DNA of 64,000 bases, taken from positions 106,177,501 to 106,241,500 of the forward strand of contig CM074857.1 of the NCBI GenBank assembly GCA_037501455.1. The letters are read 5' to 3'. Positions 8,917 through 22,200 of the stretch are shown piece by piece. The stretch is from Lantana camara. Taxonomy: Eukaryota; Streptophyta; Magnoliopsida; Lamiales; Verbenaceae. The position numbers and the translations under genes are program-made. The notes under the pieces are model-generated. The model did no database searches. It was not told where the DNA came from and worked only from the letters and a program-made list of their open reading frames with translations. Numbering within the stretch: position 1 is the first letter of the stretch; every line of letters begins with the position of its first letter.

Positions 8917-10884
8917 AATAAAGTCCCAAGTACCGAATACAAATAACTTGTAAATAGAGGTAAAAGGGGTCGATCCTCGAAGATTGGGTGAAATTGTGAC
9001 TCTTAATATACCAAGGAATTGAAACAAATAATTAAAAAAAGGTTTTTTTTTTTTGAGATTTTCAATTAAGCTAACAATAAACTAAACGATAAAAACTAAT
9101 TAAATTAGACAAGGCTTAAGAACTAAAAATTCAAATTAAATTCAAGACAATTGTTGTAAAACGGTTTTACTACAGTTAAAAACCAATCGTGCAAGTGTAC
9201 ACTAACATATGCGTAGCACAATAGGATCGAACCCACAGGGAAGGAAAATCAACCACTACTCTCTATTTCTCTCTAATCGAAAGACTTAACAGACGCAATG
9301 GTTATTTCTATTAATCTACTGATGCAGAAATTAACAAATAACTAAACTAAAATTGCAACTAACAACTTAACACAAGAATTAACTCAATAAACTAAACAGG
9401 CAGGGGAAAAAGCTTTGAATCATACAATCAAAAGTTGACGTGATACTCGTTTGACAAGCGTAATTCTACAACCTAGTCACTTATATTTGAATTACCCTCT
9501 CTCGAGGTATAACCAAGTGCTTAATTAGTGTTCAATGTTGCTCTCGCAATCACCAATAATTAATTAAACCATATGAACAAGACTAGTATAATTCAGTATT
9601 CTAGCGGCTCGGCATGGAATAAGATTACGGTTGGATAAGCTAGGACCAAATCTCTTTGTACCCTACAACTTACAAGTATTGAAAACCCTCTAAATTACCA
9701 TCACTCTTTCGATCTATAGGTAATTGCGCCACATGCTACGGGTGATCAAGCCATCGCAAGTCAGTTCAAACCAGTTTTCAATCTAAGAATTAACGCAAGT
9801 CATTCAAGCATCTCATCAAACATCCATCATGCAATCATCTTCACTTCCCCCTAGCCCTAGATACTTAGCTACTCATAATTGAAGAAAGAATCATAAAACT
9901 AAAGGAAATTGCATTAAAATAAAGCATCGTCAAGGAAATTAAACAAAGTCTAACAATTAAACTCATAAACATTCAGCAATACTTAAAAACAAAACTAGCA
10001 TATGAAACTAAAACTAAAACTAAAGGAATTAGTTTGGCATCTAAAGCAACTATAAAACCAAAGATTGTTCTCGGAATTCAATCCTGTCGTCTTCTCGAAT
10101 TCTCTGAAAATCTTCTGAACTTCCGAGTCTTCTCCCAAACCCTAGGTCTTGACTTGGAAAAGAAACTCTTTTTTTTTTTCTCTAAACCTCCTCCTCTTCT
10201 CCTCAAAAACGCACAATATATAGCAGCCCCAGGAGATTTCTCGCCGCCCTAGGTAACGGGCGTTACCTAAATTTGTCTTGCTCCGGTTAACGCCCGTTAA
10301 TAACCTGAAATTGCCATAACGCTTTTACTGGTAACGTGCGTTACCAATTTTCTTCTATATAGGGATAACGGGCGTTACCCCCTGTTCTCGCTAAACCTCT
10401 CCTCCTGTGGCCAGTAACGGGGGGTTACTCCTTGTGTACTGCTAAGTGGTAACGGGAGTTACAACTTTTTCTCCCAAAAATGTGTGAAATCGCTCTACTT
10501 TTCCATTTCGTAACTCCGACTCTATTAACACCTGAACAGAGTCAAATAAACACATAAATGTATCAAACGGCACCAGAATATAATCTATTTAACGCTTAAA
10601 ATCATGCAATTTCTACACACAACAACAATTCAATAGGTTATACTTAGTCAGGAAATTCCTAATTATGCCTAGACTATGATCATCGACTCAAGATTTTCAT
10701 TGGTTGAATGCTAGATTAGCTATAGTCGCCAACTTCCACTGGTTGTCTCGTTTCTTCTTAGGTTTAGAGTAATCAAAGAAACTCCTAAAATTTACTCCCT
10801 AATTAACCGATAACCTTTTCGAGACTCTCTCCAAGATTCAATCAATTAGCAGCATTGAGCACCAAAGAAACACTAATCCTAACC
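8917..10884 (-). repeat. Gypsy LTR fragment (copy B, inverted), split by a solo LTR
   Basis: The sequence 8917-9151 and its continuation 10625-10884 are the reverse complement of the LTR copy at 8085-8911, starting just 6 bp after that copy ends. The two copies together form a large imperfect palindrome. The inverted copy lacks the last 20 bp of the LTR and breaks off at about 10884. A different LTR (9152-10624) was inserted into it. Confidence 0.7.
9152..10624. mobile_element. Solo LTR of a gypsy-type element with 5-bp target duplication
   Basis: The segment begins TGTTGT and ends ACAACA and is flanked on both sides by ACAAT (9147-9151 and 10625-10629), so it is a clean insertion of 1473 bp. 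It has no pol sequence, which makes it a solo LTR. It carries the phrase GGATCGAACCCACAGGGAAG near the left end and six near-palindromes of the type GTAACGGGCGTTAC at 10253-10461. The length and phrases recall Athila-type LTRs. The assignment is inferred and the orientation unclear. Confidence 0.75.
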
Positions 10885-11294
10885 GTGATCATAGACACGA
10901 TTCCTCAAGTCTAACTCTTGGTCATCACACCCCATTGGATTCAGGGAAGTCCTCAATTTTTCATTCTCCTTTATTTTTATATTGAGGACAACATGTGCTT
11001 TAAGTTTGGGGGGGGGGAGGGGGTTGTACTAGGGTTGTATGAGAAAATTTTTGCATGATTTTGGGGCGTTTTTGAGCTGATAAGGGGCTAAAAATTTTGA
11101 GAATATGTTGCTTTAGCTATAATTTGCTTAAGGGCTGACTTTCTGCATGTTTATGGCTGTGAATAGTAGACTTCAGAGCCGTGCCCTCTGCATGCATATT
11201 TAGGAGAAAGGATTTGACTAAATTTGCTTCTTACTTGATGAATTTGTACAACTTAGGTAATGATGAATCATATTTAAAGGAATTGAGAGTGTGA

Positions 11295-14200
11295 TGTTTG
11301 TAGAAGAGGATTTTCATTTCTTGTGTTAAACAATAATACATACAACACTATATATACTAGAGAGTAGGAAACCCCTAAAATAACCTACCAAAATATACAC
11401 ATGTTTTAATATGCCTTTTAACACTCCCCCTCTAGCTGGAGAATATATGTCATATGTTCCAAGCTTCTTACAAAGATACTTCAATCTAACCCCATTTAAA
11501 TCTTTGGTGAACAAATCAGCTGCTTGATCATTGGTTTGGACATGAGTAGTTCTGATGATATTCTGGAGTACCTTTTCTCGATCAAAATGACAATCAACCT
11601 CAATATGTTTTGTTCTTTCATGAAACATGGGATTGTTAGTTATATGGATAGTTGTTTGATTGTCACATACTAATTGCATGGTCTGGGTTTGCTGAAACCC
11701 GAGACTCTCTAACATGTTTTTAATCCACACTAACTCGCAAAAGGTGTAAGCCATTACTCGGTATTTTGCTTCAGCACTAGATCTTGATACCACATTTTGC
11801 TTCTTACTTTTCCATGAAATCAAGTTTTCCCCAACAAAAACACAATACCCTGAGGTAGACCTTCTATCAGTAATTAACCCGGCATAGTCAGCATTAGTAT
11901 ATCCAACAACGTCGAGATGACCATGATTCTTATACAACAAACCTATGTCTGGTGACTTCTTCAGATACCACAAAATTCTTACAACAACATCTCAGTGAGA
12001 GGTTTTGGGTGAGTTGAGGAACTGACTAACGGTACTAACTGCAAATGAGATATCAGGACGAGTTGCAGTTACGTAGTTTAGTTTTCCAACCAGTCTTCTG
12101 TATCTTTCCAGATTGTCTAATGGTTCTCCCTCGCTATCAGACAACTTTGTATTGACATCCATAGGAGAGTCAGCAAGTTTAGCTCCCAACATACCCGTTT
12201 CTAAAAATAAATCAAGAGTATATTTTCGTTGAGAGAGAGAGAGATGCCAAGATGGGATCTGGCAACTTCAATACCCAAAAAATACTTCAACTCACCCAAG
12301 TCTTTTGTTTGGAATTCAGACTGTAAGAATGACTTTAACTGTTGTATCCCCAAGTTGTCATCTCCCGTGATGACAATATCGTCCACATACACAACAAGAA
12401 GAATAGGACATGTGGATGTACACTTATAGAAGACGGAGTGCTCTACTGGACATTGATTCATGCCAAAGGAGATTATTGCTTTTGTAAATCGTCCAAACCA
12501 GGCTCGAGGGGACTGTTTTAACCCATATAGTAATTTCTTGAGGCGACACACCAATCCGGACTCCCCCTAAGCAACATACCCTAGAGGTTGCTTCATATAA
12601 ACCTCTTCAGTAAGGTCACCGTTGAGAAAGGCATTAGTAACATCCAGCTGGTGTAATGGCTAAGAAAAAGTAGCTGCCAAAGAAAGTAACAAACGAACAG
12701 AAGACATTTTGGCAACTGGAGAGAAAGTGTCAGAATAACCTAAGCCATAAACCTGAGTATATCCTTTAGCCACAAGACGGGTCTTAAGGCAATTAACAGA
12801 CCCATCCGGATTAACCTTTACCGTAACACCCACTTACAACCAACAACAGACTTACCAAAGAGGAGAGGAACGAGCTCCCAAGTACCATTGTGTCGAAGTG
12901 CAGACATTTTCATATCCATTGTCTCTTTCCAACCGGGATCAGAAATAGCCTCATTTAATTTAATAGGAACATGTATAGAATCAATAGTAGAGATAAGGGA
13001 GACAAATCTAGGAGATAGGTGATCATAAGACATGAAATTGGAGATGGGGTGGGAGGTGCAAGTACGTTTACCTTTACGAATGGCAATTGGGACATCTAAA
13101 TCTGATGCTTGTTGTGGTGCAGGATCCAAAGACGGTGGAGAGGATGTGTCGGGACATGAGGCTCGAGAACTAACCGATTGGTGACGTCGAACATATACCT
13201 ACAAGTCAGGACGTGATAGCCTCGCAACAGTAGGAGTGGGGGTTGGGTGGAGAAGGACGGGGTTAGGGAGGGTTATCGAGTTCTCAATTTCAGAGTACAA
13301 GTAAGAGGTGGAGAAATACGGTGTTGACTCAGAAAATGTGACATCTGCACTTTGAAAGAACTTTTGAGACACAAGGTCATAACATCGATAACCTTTTTGA
13401 GATCGAGAATATCCCAAAAGAACACATTTAATAGATCTAGGACTCAACTTGTCCATTATAGGACTAATTTGATGGACAAAATAGACACACCCAAAAATAC
13501 GTGGTGGGAGTTTGAAAGTTGGTTCATTTGGAAATAAGACAGAGTGAGGAGAAATATTCCCTAACACAGTGGACGACATACGGTTAATTAAATAGCAAGC
13601 AGTAAGAACAACATCTCCCCAAAAAGTCTTAGGAACATGTGTATGAAACATAATTGTGCGTGCAACATCCAACAAGTGTCAGTTTTTTCTTTCAGCAACC
13701 CCATTTTGTTGGGGAGTGTAAGGACAAGCGGATTGGTGTAAAATGTCATTTGTAGTCATAAAAGTGTTAAAATCATTAGAGAAGTATTCTTTGGCATTAT
13801 CACTTCTAAAAATACGAATTGAACAACCAAACTGATTTTTAATTTCAGCATAAAAAGCACAAAAGATAGAAAATAATTCAGACCGATCCCTCATTAAGAA
13901 AGTCTAAGTGTTACGTGAAAAATCATCAACAAACGATACAAAATAACGAAATCCCAAGTGAGACACAGTACGACATGGACCCCACACATCAGAGTGGATG
14001 ACATCAAAAGCACATAACGCACATTTATTTTCACGAGAAGAAAAAAAAAACTCGACTATGTTTACCTAGTTGACATGACTCACATTCTAAAGACTCAATA
14101 CGACCAAGATTTGGGACTAACTTTTTCAACTGACCAAGCGAGGGATGACCAAGACGACAGTGTATGTGGAATGGTGAGGCGGAGGCCTGACAAGCAGTGG

Positions 14201-15142
14201 TAGACGCCGGTTTGATATGGTAAAGTCCGTTAGACTCATGTCCTGTCCCAATCGTGTCTCCAGTCTTTAGATCCTGTATCACAACTGAATCAGAACGAAA
14301 AGTAACCGAGCAATTGAGTTATTTAGTTAATTTATTGATGGATAACAAACTAAAGGAAAGAGTAGGAATGTATAAAATAGAAGAGAGTGACAAGGTAGAC
14401 GAATGCGGAGCAGTACCAACACCTTGAACTTTGGTTTGAGAACCATTGGCTAAAGTAACAGGGGGTAAGGAATTCGAATAATGAAGATTAGAGAAGACGG
14501 TGGATTACCTATCATGTGGTCAGACGCACCAGAATCTAGAATCCACGGCTTAGACATAGTATGGTTGGATAAAAGACAAGTATTGGAGTTACCTAGTTGA
14601 GCAATGGAGGCAATCGGAGCGGAAACCTGTTAAGCAGTTTGGTACTCAAGGAACTACATGTACTCATCCTCTGACAAAGATATGCTCTTGGATGAAGAGG
14701 GGTTGCCCGGTGTAGGAGAAACAGAAGACGCTACATCAGCATGCGTACTCATTCTTGAATAACTGGTCACGTTTTCGATAGTGACAGGGAAACAACGAGA
14801 CTGCACGAGGACGTCGATGGAATGAAAAAGAACAAACTGTAGGTGGTGGACAACCACCCAGTGCCGAGACTTGGGAAAAAATTCTAGGGGTGGACAGCCG
14901 CCAAAAGTTCTTGAAGCGGAGGACAGCCGCTTGAAAAAAAAATAGGGTTTACGAATAGACTAAAGTTTGGCTCTAGATACCATGGGACGTTTGTAGAAGA
15001 GGATTTTCATTTCTTATGTTAAACAATAATACATACAACACTATATACACTAGAGAGCAGGAAACCCTAAAATAACCTACCAAAAATACCATCCTATACT
15101 AGCCACATAAAATATACACATGTTTTAATATGCCTTTTAATA
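11295..15142 (-). mobile_element. Decayed Ty1-copia element with short LTRs
   Basis: Two matching LTRs bound it. The left one (11295-11423, 129 bp) starts TGTTTGTAGAAG on the plus strand. The right one (14988-15142, 155 bp) has 28 more bases, lost from the left copy between short AAAATA repeats. On the minus strand a primer site close to TGGTATCAGAGC, with one change, follows the 5' LTR at 14970-14982. The element lies inside gypsy 3' sequence. No clear target duplication is left. The LTR length fits the Ale/Retrofit group; that assignment is inferred. Confidence 0.85.
11326..14857 (-). pseudogene. Copia gag-pol polyprotein relic
   Basis: On the minus strand the order is a short Gag remnant (14857-14654), protease with PWILDSGASDHM (about 14548-14508), pre-integrase HHCC zinc region with CRLGHPSLGQL and CESCQLGKH (14282-14031), integrase with FRSDNAKEY and PYTPQQNGVAERKN (13894-13199), reverse transcriptase (13129-12201) with VVYVDDIVI, and RNase H (11973-11326). 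Stops and frameshifts separate the pieces. Only about 440 bp lie between the 5' LTR and the protease, so most of Gag, including the zinc knuckle, is gone. In RNase H the first acidic site reads YTNADYAG (usually DAD) and a later one AEAKY (usually AEAEY), so catalytic residues are altered. The copy cannot be autonomous. Confidence 0.85.
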
Positions 15143-16049
15143 GAGAGTATGGTTGAGTCTTGCATTACTTGATGTTGACTAATTGTTGATGATGTTTTCA
15201 CATATTGAAAATTGCATGTCCGGTTTAATTGGTTAGAACATTAAAATGTGTGATTAACTGGCGTCGTTCTTGAATAGAAACGTATGAAACTTAAAAGTTG
15301 TATTGGTATGCATATTGAATTTTCAATTGATTGAGGAAAGTTGTGGTGGAGCTAGGGAAATTGAATAAGCTTGGAAAGAGGGATATTAAATGTTAAAGTT
15401 AGTAGTATACAACCAAAAATCTATCAAACTGGTTGAGTGGGGCTTAGTAACAAGGTGACATTCATCACAAATGTTTGTGCTCGCTTAAAAAGGTCCCAAA
15501 CAATCTCAACGAGTGAGGCAAAATTGAATACTCCGCTGATTATCCGATCAAAAGGATGATAAATTACAATTCTATGGGTAATTATGAGTATGGCTAAAGC
15601 CACTTGGGGTTGTGATTGGCTAAGTAACCGGATGGCATTCATCACAAATGTTTGCGTTCGCGTAAAAAGGGCAATGACAATTTCAAGCAATCCATAACTA
15701 AAGTCTTTTAATTAATCAATTGTGAATAGCCCGAACTCCCCATAACCTACCACTTCATTTGGGAATTCTTCATGCATTTCGGCCTTCTAATAAATGGAAT
15801 GTGTTTTCTAGACTTGATTGGTTTTTAATTCAATTCGGTAATTCATGCATGTATCTTAAGTTGAGACCGGGCTTGTGTTTTCTCATGTGGAAATTTTATC
15901 ACATTAGTTTGATGTTTTGTGGTGCTGGACAAAATTATGCTTTCATTCCTAGTTACATTGCCTATTTTCGTGTTTTCATTGAGTGGAATTGAATTTCTCT
16001 CTTATCTTGATCCTAGTTTATGCTTGAGGACAAGCATTGTCTAAGTTTT

Positions 16050-16070
16050 GGGGGGGGGGGGGGGGGGGGG
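16050..16070 (+). repeat. 21-G polypurine tract before gypsy LTR
   Basis: Twenty-one consecutive G follow CTAAGTTTT and precede ATTTGATAAG, the LTR start. This fits a polypurine tract that has expanded. A run this long is prone to length error in sequencing. Confidence 0.6.
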
Positions 16071-16073
16071 ATT

Positions 16074-17558
16074 TGATAAGTCGCACAATTGCCCGATTAT
16101 TGAGCTTAAATTGTGATATTATGTCCCGTGATTTAGCCTACATGTGGATGATTAGTTGGTTTAATGTTTTCTTGTAGGAAATCATATCTTGCATGAATTT
16201 GAGGAAAATTGGATTCAACTGCGCTACAATTCCTTCAGCTTCAGACAAGGTTATTGCATGAATTAGAAATTGATTAGGCTTGATGATATTTGGTAGCCCA
16301 CTAAGTCCAATTCTTTTTGGAATAAAGTTGAAGAAAGTACAAGTTGAAGTCAGTCACGTATTGACTGGAGAGAGAGCCCATACACTCATAACCTTGTTTG
16401 TGGCTACATTCTGGCTATTTGTGGAAGGGCAATTAATTCACGCAAGAAAAAAAGGGAGCAACGACTTGGGTGCACGTTTTGAGTAGTGGGGAGTTAGTGG
16501 CTTTTATGATGGAAGATCATGGAGGAATGGAGGAGGAGTGGGGAGAGAATTCATGCCGATACACCACATAAAGGAGAGAACGGAGGGACTACATACACAC
16601 GTTCCTTTCACAGAAAATACATAACAGCAACGGGACTTGGGAGCGAGAATTGACGTAGCAACTTGGTGAAATCCAGCAGCTAGTTTATTCTCTTTTCTTT
16701 GCTTTCTTTTACTTTGAAGACTATGTTGAAATTCAGACCTTGTTTGTTCCGATTCGTTATGAATTGCTAGTTTTATTTTAATTGGGATTTTCCGAATAAT
16801 TATGCTAGACTTGTGAGACTGGGTTATTTTAATTAGTTGGTTTATGCTATCCGTATTGCTTCCGTTTTCTTGTCATTTCTTGTTAATTAATTCTTTGATT
16901 CTGGTCAAATCTTGAATTATTAATTTGCATATAGCTATCTAATTCGTTTAACGGTGTTAGCTAAATAAATTAAAATTTGTAGCAATCGACACTAGGTCAT
17001 AATGTTTGTCTGATTTCGTGTCGAGGAGTTTGCGGTCTAATTGAGTGAGGCAGGAGTCTATGCATAACCTGTTAGGATTAGTGTTTCTTTGGTGCGCAAT
17101 GCTGTTAACTGATTGAATCTTGGAGAGAGTCTCGAAATAATTAGGGAGTAATTTTTAGGAGTTTCTTTGATTACTCTAAAACTAAGAAGAAACGAGTGAG
17201 CCAGAGGTAGTTAGTAACCATAGCTAATCTAGCATTCAACCAATAAAGATCTCGAGTCGATGATCGTAATCTATGCATGATTAGGAATTTCCCAACTATT
17301 TGTTATTTATTGAATTACTTGAGTTTATTTTGAGTTTTAGTTTAGTTTAATTATTTCTTGTTGATTGTTTAATTTAATTGTTGTTAGTTTAGTCAAGAAT
17401 CTCAAAACCCCTTTTTAATTATTTGTTTCAATTCCTTAGTATATTAAGAGTCACAATTTTACCCAATCTTCGAGGATCGACCTCTTTTACCACTATTTAC
17501 AAGTTAATTGTGTTCGGTACTTGGGATTTTAGTTTTGGTGGTCTCGACACCCATTACA
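16074..17558 (+). repeat. 3' LTR of gypsy element (full copy)
   Basis: The LTR starts TGATAAGTCGCAC right after the purine tract and ends near CTCGACACCCATTACA, about 1.48 kb. Its last 800 bp match copy A (8085-8911) and, inverted, copy B. The right end is set by the match to copy A, whose end is CATCA, so it could be off by a few bases. No 5' LTR of the same element is in the window. Confidence 0.65.
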
Positions 17559-19298
17559 TGTCTTTTTAGATGGTGGATTGTTGGAATAGTTGAACTCTCT
17601 AATATCAAATGGCTTCGTCCGATCTGCAAGTGGGTACATAATTTAATTTGCTGACATTTTTCAAAAAATTATTTTAATATTATTTCAAACACTATTCACA
17701 TAAAAAATTTTGTATAATTATATCTATAATGCAAGGATACTGACACAGTAACACCGAAAGAGAAGGTAAGGCTTTACATTGTTGGGTCAAGGCTAAGCTT
17801 AGTCGGATTCTTCCCCTAGGTTTAGCCCGAGTCCTGAACCACTGGAAGGGACAGACCGCTGCTGGTCTGTTTGGAGTGCTCACAGAATAAGCAACTTAGA
17901 CTGGATTTCTTGTTTCAATTCAATCTGTCTGAAGTGATATTAGGGTTGTTCATTGCCTTCTTTCTTCTCTTATTCGAGTTCTCCGGAGACCGCGACACGA
18001 CACGATACGAATATGACAATACAGATTTTTTTTTGAATTTCTTACGTGAGGAGTGTCTGACATGGTGTCCGACACAACACGATACAACAAAATAATATTT
18101 TTAAAAGTGTCTATTCATCACAAATTGTGCTATCGTATCCATATTGGAAGGTTTGTGCTATGAGGCACTAGATGAAAATACAATATATGTGAGTAAAAAA
18201 TCTATGTTATACTACAAACTTGACAATATATAATTTTTCTTTAAAGTTTTCATGTGAATAATATCCAATACAATACCATACGAAATAATTGGATTTAAAA
18301 ATATACTTACATCATAGAGCAAAATGCCACATTAAGTGTGATTTAAGGAGAGGCTCCCACTTTATTGAGTGTAGTTTGCAACTGATGTGAATCAAATCTT
18401 CTATTCTGCTCTTTATATATATTCCAAAATTATGCAAGACACTAAGTAACAAACATAATACATACACGTCACACCTATGATGCAAAAATACAGATATAGC
18501 GATACAACACAAACACACAACAAAGATTTTCTTTTTAAATTTCTCGCGAAAGGAGTATCAAATACAGTCTAGGACAAAAACATCTGACACAACGCAACAC
18601 ATGGTAAAATGTCATGATAGTGTCCCACCTATATTTGCCATGCATCAAAGAAAATGAATGGAGAGTAAATAACTAAAAGACGCTAGAACTTAATTTGAAC
18701 ATATATTAATACTCACCATGTTCGAACAAGTTGGCTTCAAGAACAATCACACCCACTGTTGTCGAAGTTGAAGCATCACGAAAACAATTGGAAAAATGCA
18801 TATTACAAATAAACCCATTACAGGCTAAGGATAAAAATTTAAAAACCAAGTATCATCTCTCATATAACTGAATATTCATATTGTCAACAAATAAACCAAA
18901 TAAATAACCATGTTTCACCCAAATCCTTGTGTGTACTATACGAAACAACATGATACGACCAAAACTGCGACAGGGAATTGCCTCTCGGACAACCCTAAAA
19001 CATGACTAATGACCAACAAAAATCTCACAAGCCACATAACCAACCCCCTTCCCCCCAAGCCCCCACCCCCCAATTCACCTTTGTTTTGTTTCTGGAAAAC
19101 CCAATAAGAAGCTTCTTCTAATATACACTTTCTACAGAGTTGACTCCATTTACCCGCGAAATGCATCCACACTCAACAAAACAACCAAGAACGGGTCGAT
19201 GCATGACCCGAATGCAAATAGTGCTGTGAAACATCTCTCATCAGAAAGAATTGAGGAACAAATATGTGATTGGCACAAACCGGTAAACTCCATGTCAA
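17559..19298. repeat. Intergenic with several R1 repeat copies; includes the importin 3' UTR
   Basis: Copies of the R1 repeat lie at about 17988-18130 (GACACGACACGATACGAATA, then GAATTTCTTACGTGAGGAG) and 18470-18620 (GATACAACACAAACACACAA), with a weaker one at 18180-18330. A hairpin CAGACCGCTGCTGGTCTG lies at about 17852-17869. The last few hundred bases should hold the 3' UTR of the importin gene. No other gene is seen. Confidence 0.5.
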
Positions 19299-22200
19299 TC
19301 ATGACGACAGAATAGATTGCAGAGCAAGCTGTTGCTGAGGCTGCAAGGACCCCCACGTAGAGGCCAAGGTGGCTGGTGGTAGAGTCTGTTGTAGCTGCCT
19401 CAGCAAATTAACCATTCGACTCGCCGTCTGCTCGGAGGCAAGATCTTTGCCAGCACACAGAACCTGGAAGCACAAGAAATTGCAATATTGACCACACTGG
19501 AGAAATACCAGATACTGATTTTGATTTAAATAACTTAAAATATCGAAAATTTTCCCGGACTTCTCAAAATGAACAACGGGTTACAGGTCCGCACAACATT
19601 TTGATATTGAAACTGCTGAGAGAACTAACCTCGGCAAATACGGAAACAATTTTCGGAAGATACTGATTGTTGGGACCCAGAAGCTCTGTATCAGACCTGA
19701 ACGGAGGAAGACATGGTCAATGGGTAAAATTCAGGATATAAGTAAAGAGAAAAATATTGAATAAGAAATAAAAGAGGATAGAAGGAAAATATGCTAGAGA
19801 AGGTCAACAACCCACCTCTCCACCATCGAGCAAAGCTGATCATGAACAACTTTTGCTTCAATGAGATCGCTCTTTATCGGCAAGCAACCCAACCAGGCAG
19901 GAACAACCTATCAGAAACTTTAGCATTTAGAATTTATGGAAATGCGGGGATAAGAGTAAGCATTACAAAACCAATTAGAATGAAAGTTTAGACTACAAGA
20001 TAATGCCCCCTGAAAAATAAAGATGCCTGAATTTTTCAGCAGACTGATGCATAGACCAAAAAGTATGATATTAATCAAATATGTAATAAGACATAACTAC
20101 CTGAGCTGAATCGATGCTGTCACGATGAAATTGGCATATCTTTCCCAGAGCTGAAACGGCATTATCATATGCCATGGCATTGTCTGGCTGCAAAGCACTG
20201 GGGTGCCCGATAACTACTTTAAGCCTTGAAAGGGCCTCTGAAAAAGATGTATAAGTCAGTTTACAGATATCCAGCTGATATATGGATTTTACGAGCACAT
20301 GTACAATCATATCTAACCTCCAACAAGTGGTTTAAAAACAGAACCACCAAACTCTGCACATACCCCAAGTCCATATACAGCAGCCTGAATCAAAATGAAG
20401 TAGTTCAGATATGCTCAAGTATCATTACTAAAACGAAGTGCATATGCAGTATTCAAAGAATTTAGAAACCTGTCGGACATCTGGGTTCTCATCATTACAC
20501 GCCTCCAGAAGGAAAGGAAGGTATGTATCATAATACCTGGTGAACATAATAAGAAGGATGTGAATAAGAATTTCAGTTTTGAAAAAGCATTTTCGGAGCA
20601 GTTATAGAACCAGTGCATACTTAAGAGCTGCATCACGACATTGCTCGGCTACATCATCAAAGATGCAAATCGCAATCCTTCTCTCTTCAGGTGTCTTATC
20701 CTTTCCCTGCAAGTATATAATAACCTCAGTAATGAATTGACAAAATTTAACGTGTACTAATTGGCTCCAGATTGTGTTTAATTTTTTTAATCAAGTGTTT
20801 CCTAATGATTCCTCGGCCCCAACGACAAGGCAGGAACAAAATTGTAAAACTTGCTACTCACCCACATAGGCATCAGGTACGAAGACAGTTCGTCGAAGAA
20901 AGGCAAGAACGATGCCTTGAATGTTTTGATCAAAGTTCCCAGAATTTCACCAACCTGAATCAGTCAGACCCAAGATAAAATATCTTAGTGATCACAGAGT
21001 ATTGACATTTACATGATTTAACAATCGAAAAAGACATTTAACATTAACAGCTGCATCCCAGACATCCAAGTGTAATAAACTAACCTGATCAAATACTTCT
21101 TCTTCTTGCTCATTTTCCTCTTTAAGCAGTTCTCCTTCCTCAGCATCAAAATCTTCAGCTTTAGCTCTCTCAGCTCTCTCTCTTTTTCTACTCGAGCTAG
21201 CTGTAATCACCTGTTTTATTTCATCCACGATGCTTCTAACCTGACTCTCATCTAGAAGCGTTCCAGAAATCTGAAAAAGATTTTTCGTGAAATGATGAAT
21301 TTAATTGCCAGCGGGTGGAAGTAAATTTAAGAAAACTCACAATATACTTGTAACTATATTACTATAGCAGTTGCAATTTAGAACTTGAATCAAATGAATG
21401 AGGTTGATGTGAACATCCAGCCAGTCTTTATTTATATTGAATGATCAAACTCAAAAATCAGGCATGCCTACAGATATTTTACAATTTATTTAACAACAGA
21501 TATTTAATGACAGACAAATCCTTCAAATCCAATTGCACAGCTGGGATCTGCTGTTCCAGACTATTCCATAACTAAAAGGCCTGTCAAGTAATTGATAGCC
21601 AAGAAGTTTCTAAAGTAACAGAGAACCTTTATAGGAACAAATCATACCATTCAGGATCTTATGGATACGTTCTAAAGCTCACAAAGTAAAACCCACAAGG
21701 CTGGGATGTGGAAGCTGGAAACTGAAGCTGGCATTGCAGAAGTATAAACTAACGGATAAAATAATTGTACATCTAGGGCACCTTGTCTAGGAAGACAAGA
21801 CTCATGGCATCTTCAGATGAGAACACATAAGACATACTTAAGTTTCCATTTTCATTGAACTTTGACAATTAAGAAGGCAAACCAATTATTCCAACATTAT
21901 AACACCAAACAATCAAATTAGGTAGGCACAAAAAAGCCCATCTATAGGACACGTATATTCGAATTTATAATAGAAATTACACACCTGAACACATTCATTC
22001 AATGCATCCAACATATTTGCACAAATTTCTGTGTCTGGTTCCTGCATGTCATGAGAATTAGTATCCTTCAGCGCCCGTTCACTAACAACTATAATCATCA
22101 GCAACAAAGTTCAATATACAGCTGTATAATTAAACATAATCAAAACCTTATGTAAAGCTTCCACCAAGGCAGGAATTATGTAGTCTGATAGCTGTTTAAC

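Larger units (their letters stand above)
10885..17558 (+). mobile_element. 3' portion of a Ty3-gypsy element, hosting a copia insertion
   Basis: Non-coding gypsy 3' sequence occupies 10925-11294 and 15143-16073, followed by a 3' LTR (16074-17558). Two purine tracts with the same lead-in are seen: TTGAGGACAACATG then a G run at 11009-11018, and TTGAGGACAAGCATTG then 21 G at 16050-16070. The second directly precedes the LTR. No gag-pol remains. Within 15424-15680 a phrase (CATTCATCACAAATGTTTG) is duplicated about 176 bp apart. The copia element at 11295-15142 splits this region. Confidence 0.65.

Noticed and set aside
10034..10252. Plus-strand frame of 72 codons in the first solo LTR
   Set aside because: It is Leu/Ser/Pro-rich, lies across a T-rich tract and has no family pattern.
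15424..15690. Minus-strand frame of 88 codons with an internal repeat
   Set aside because: The repeat is a DNA duplication in gypsy 3' non-coding sequence; the protein has no known pattern.
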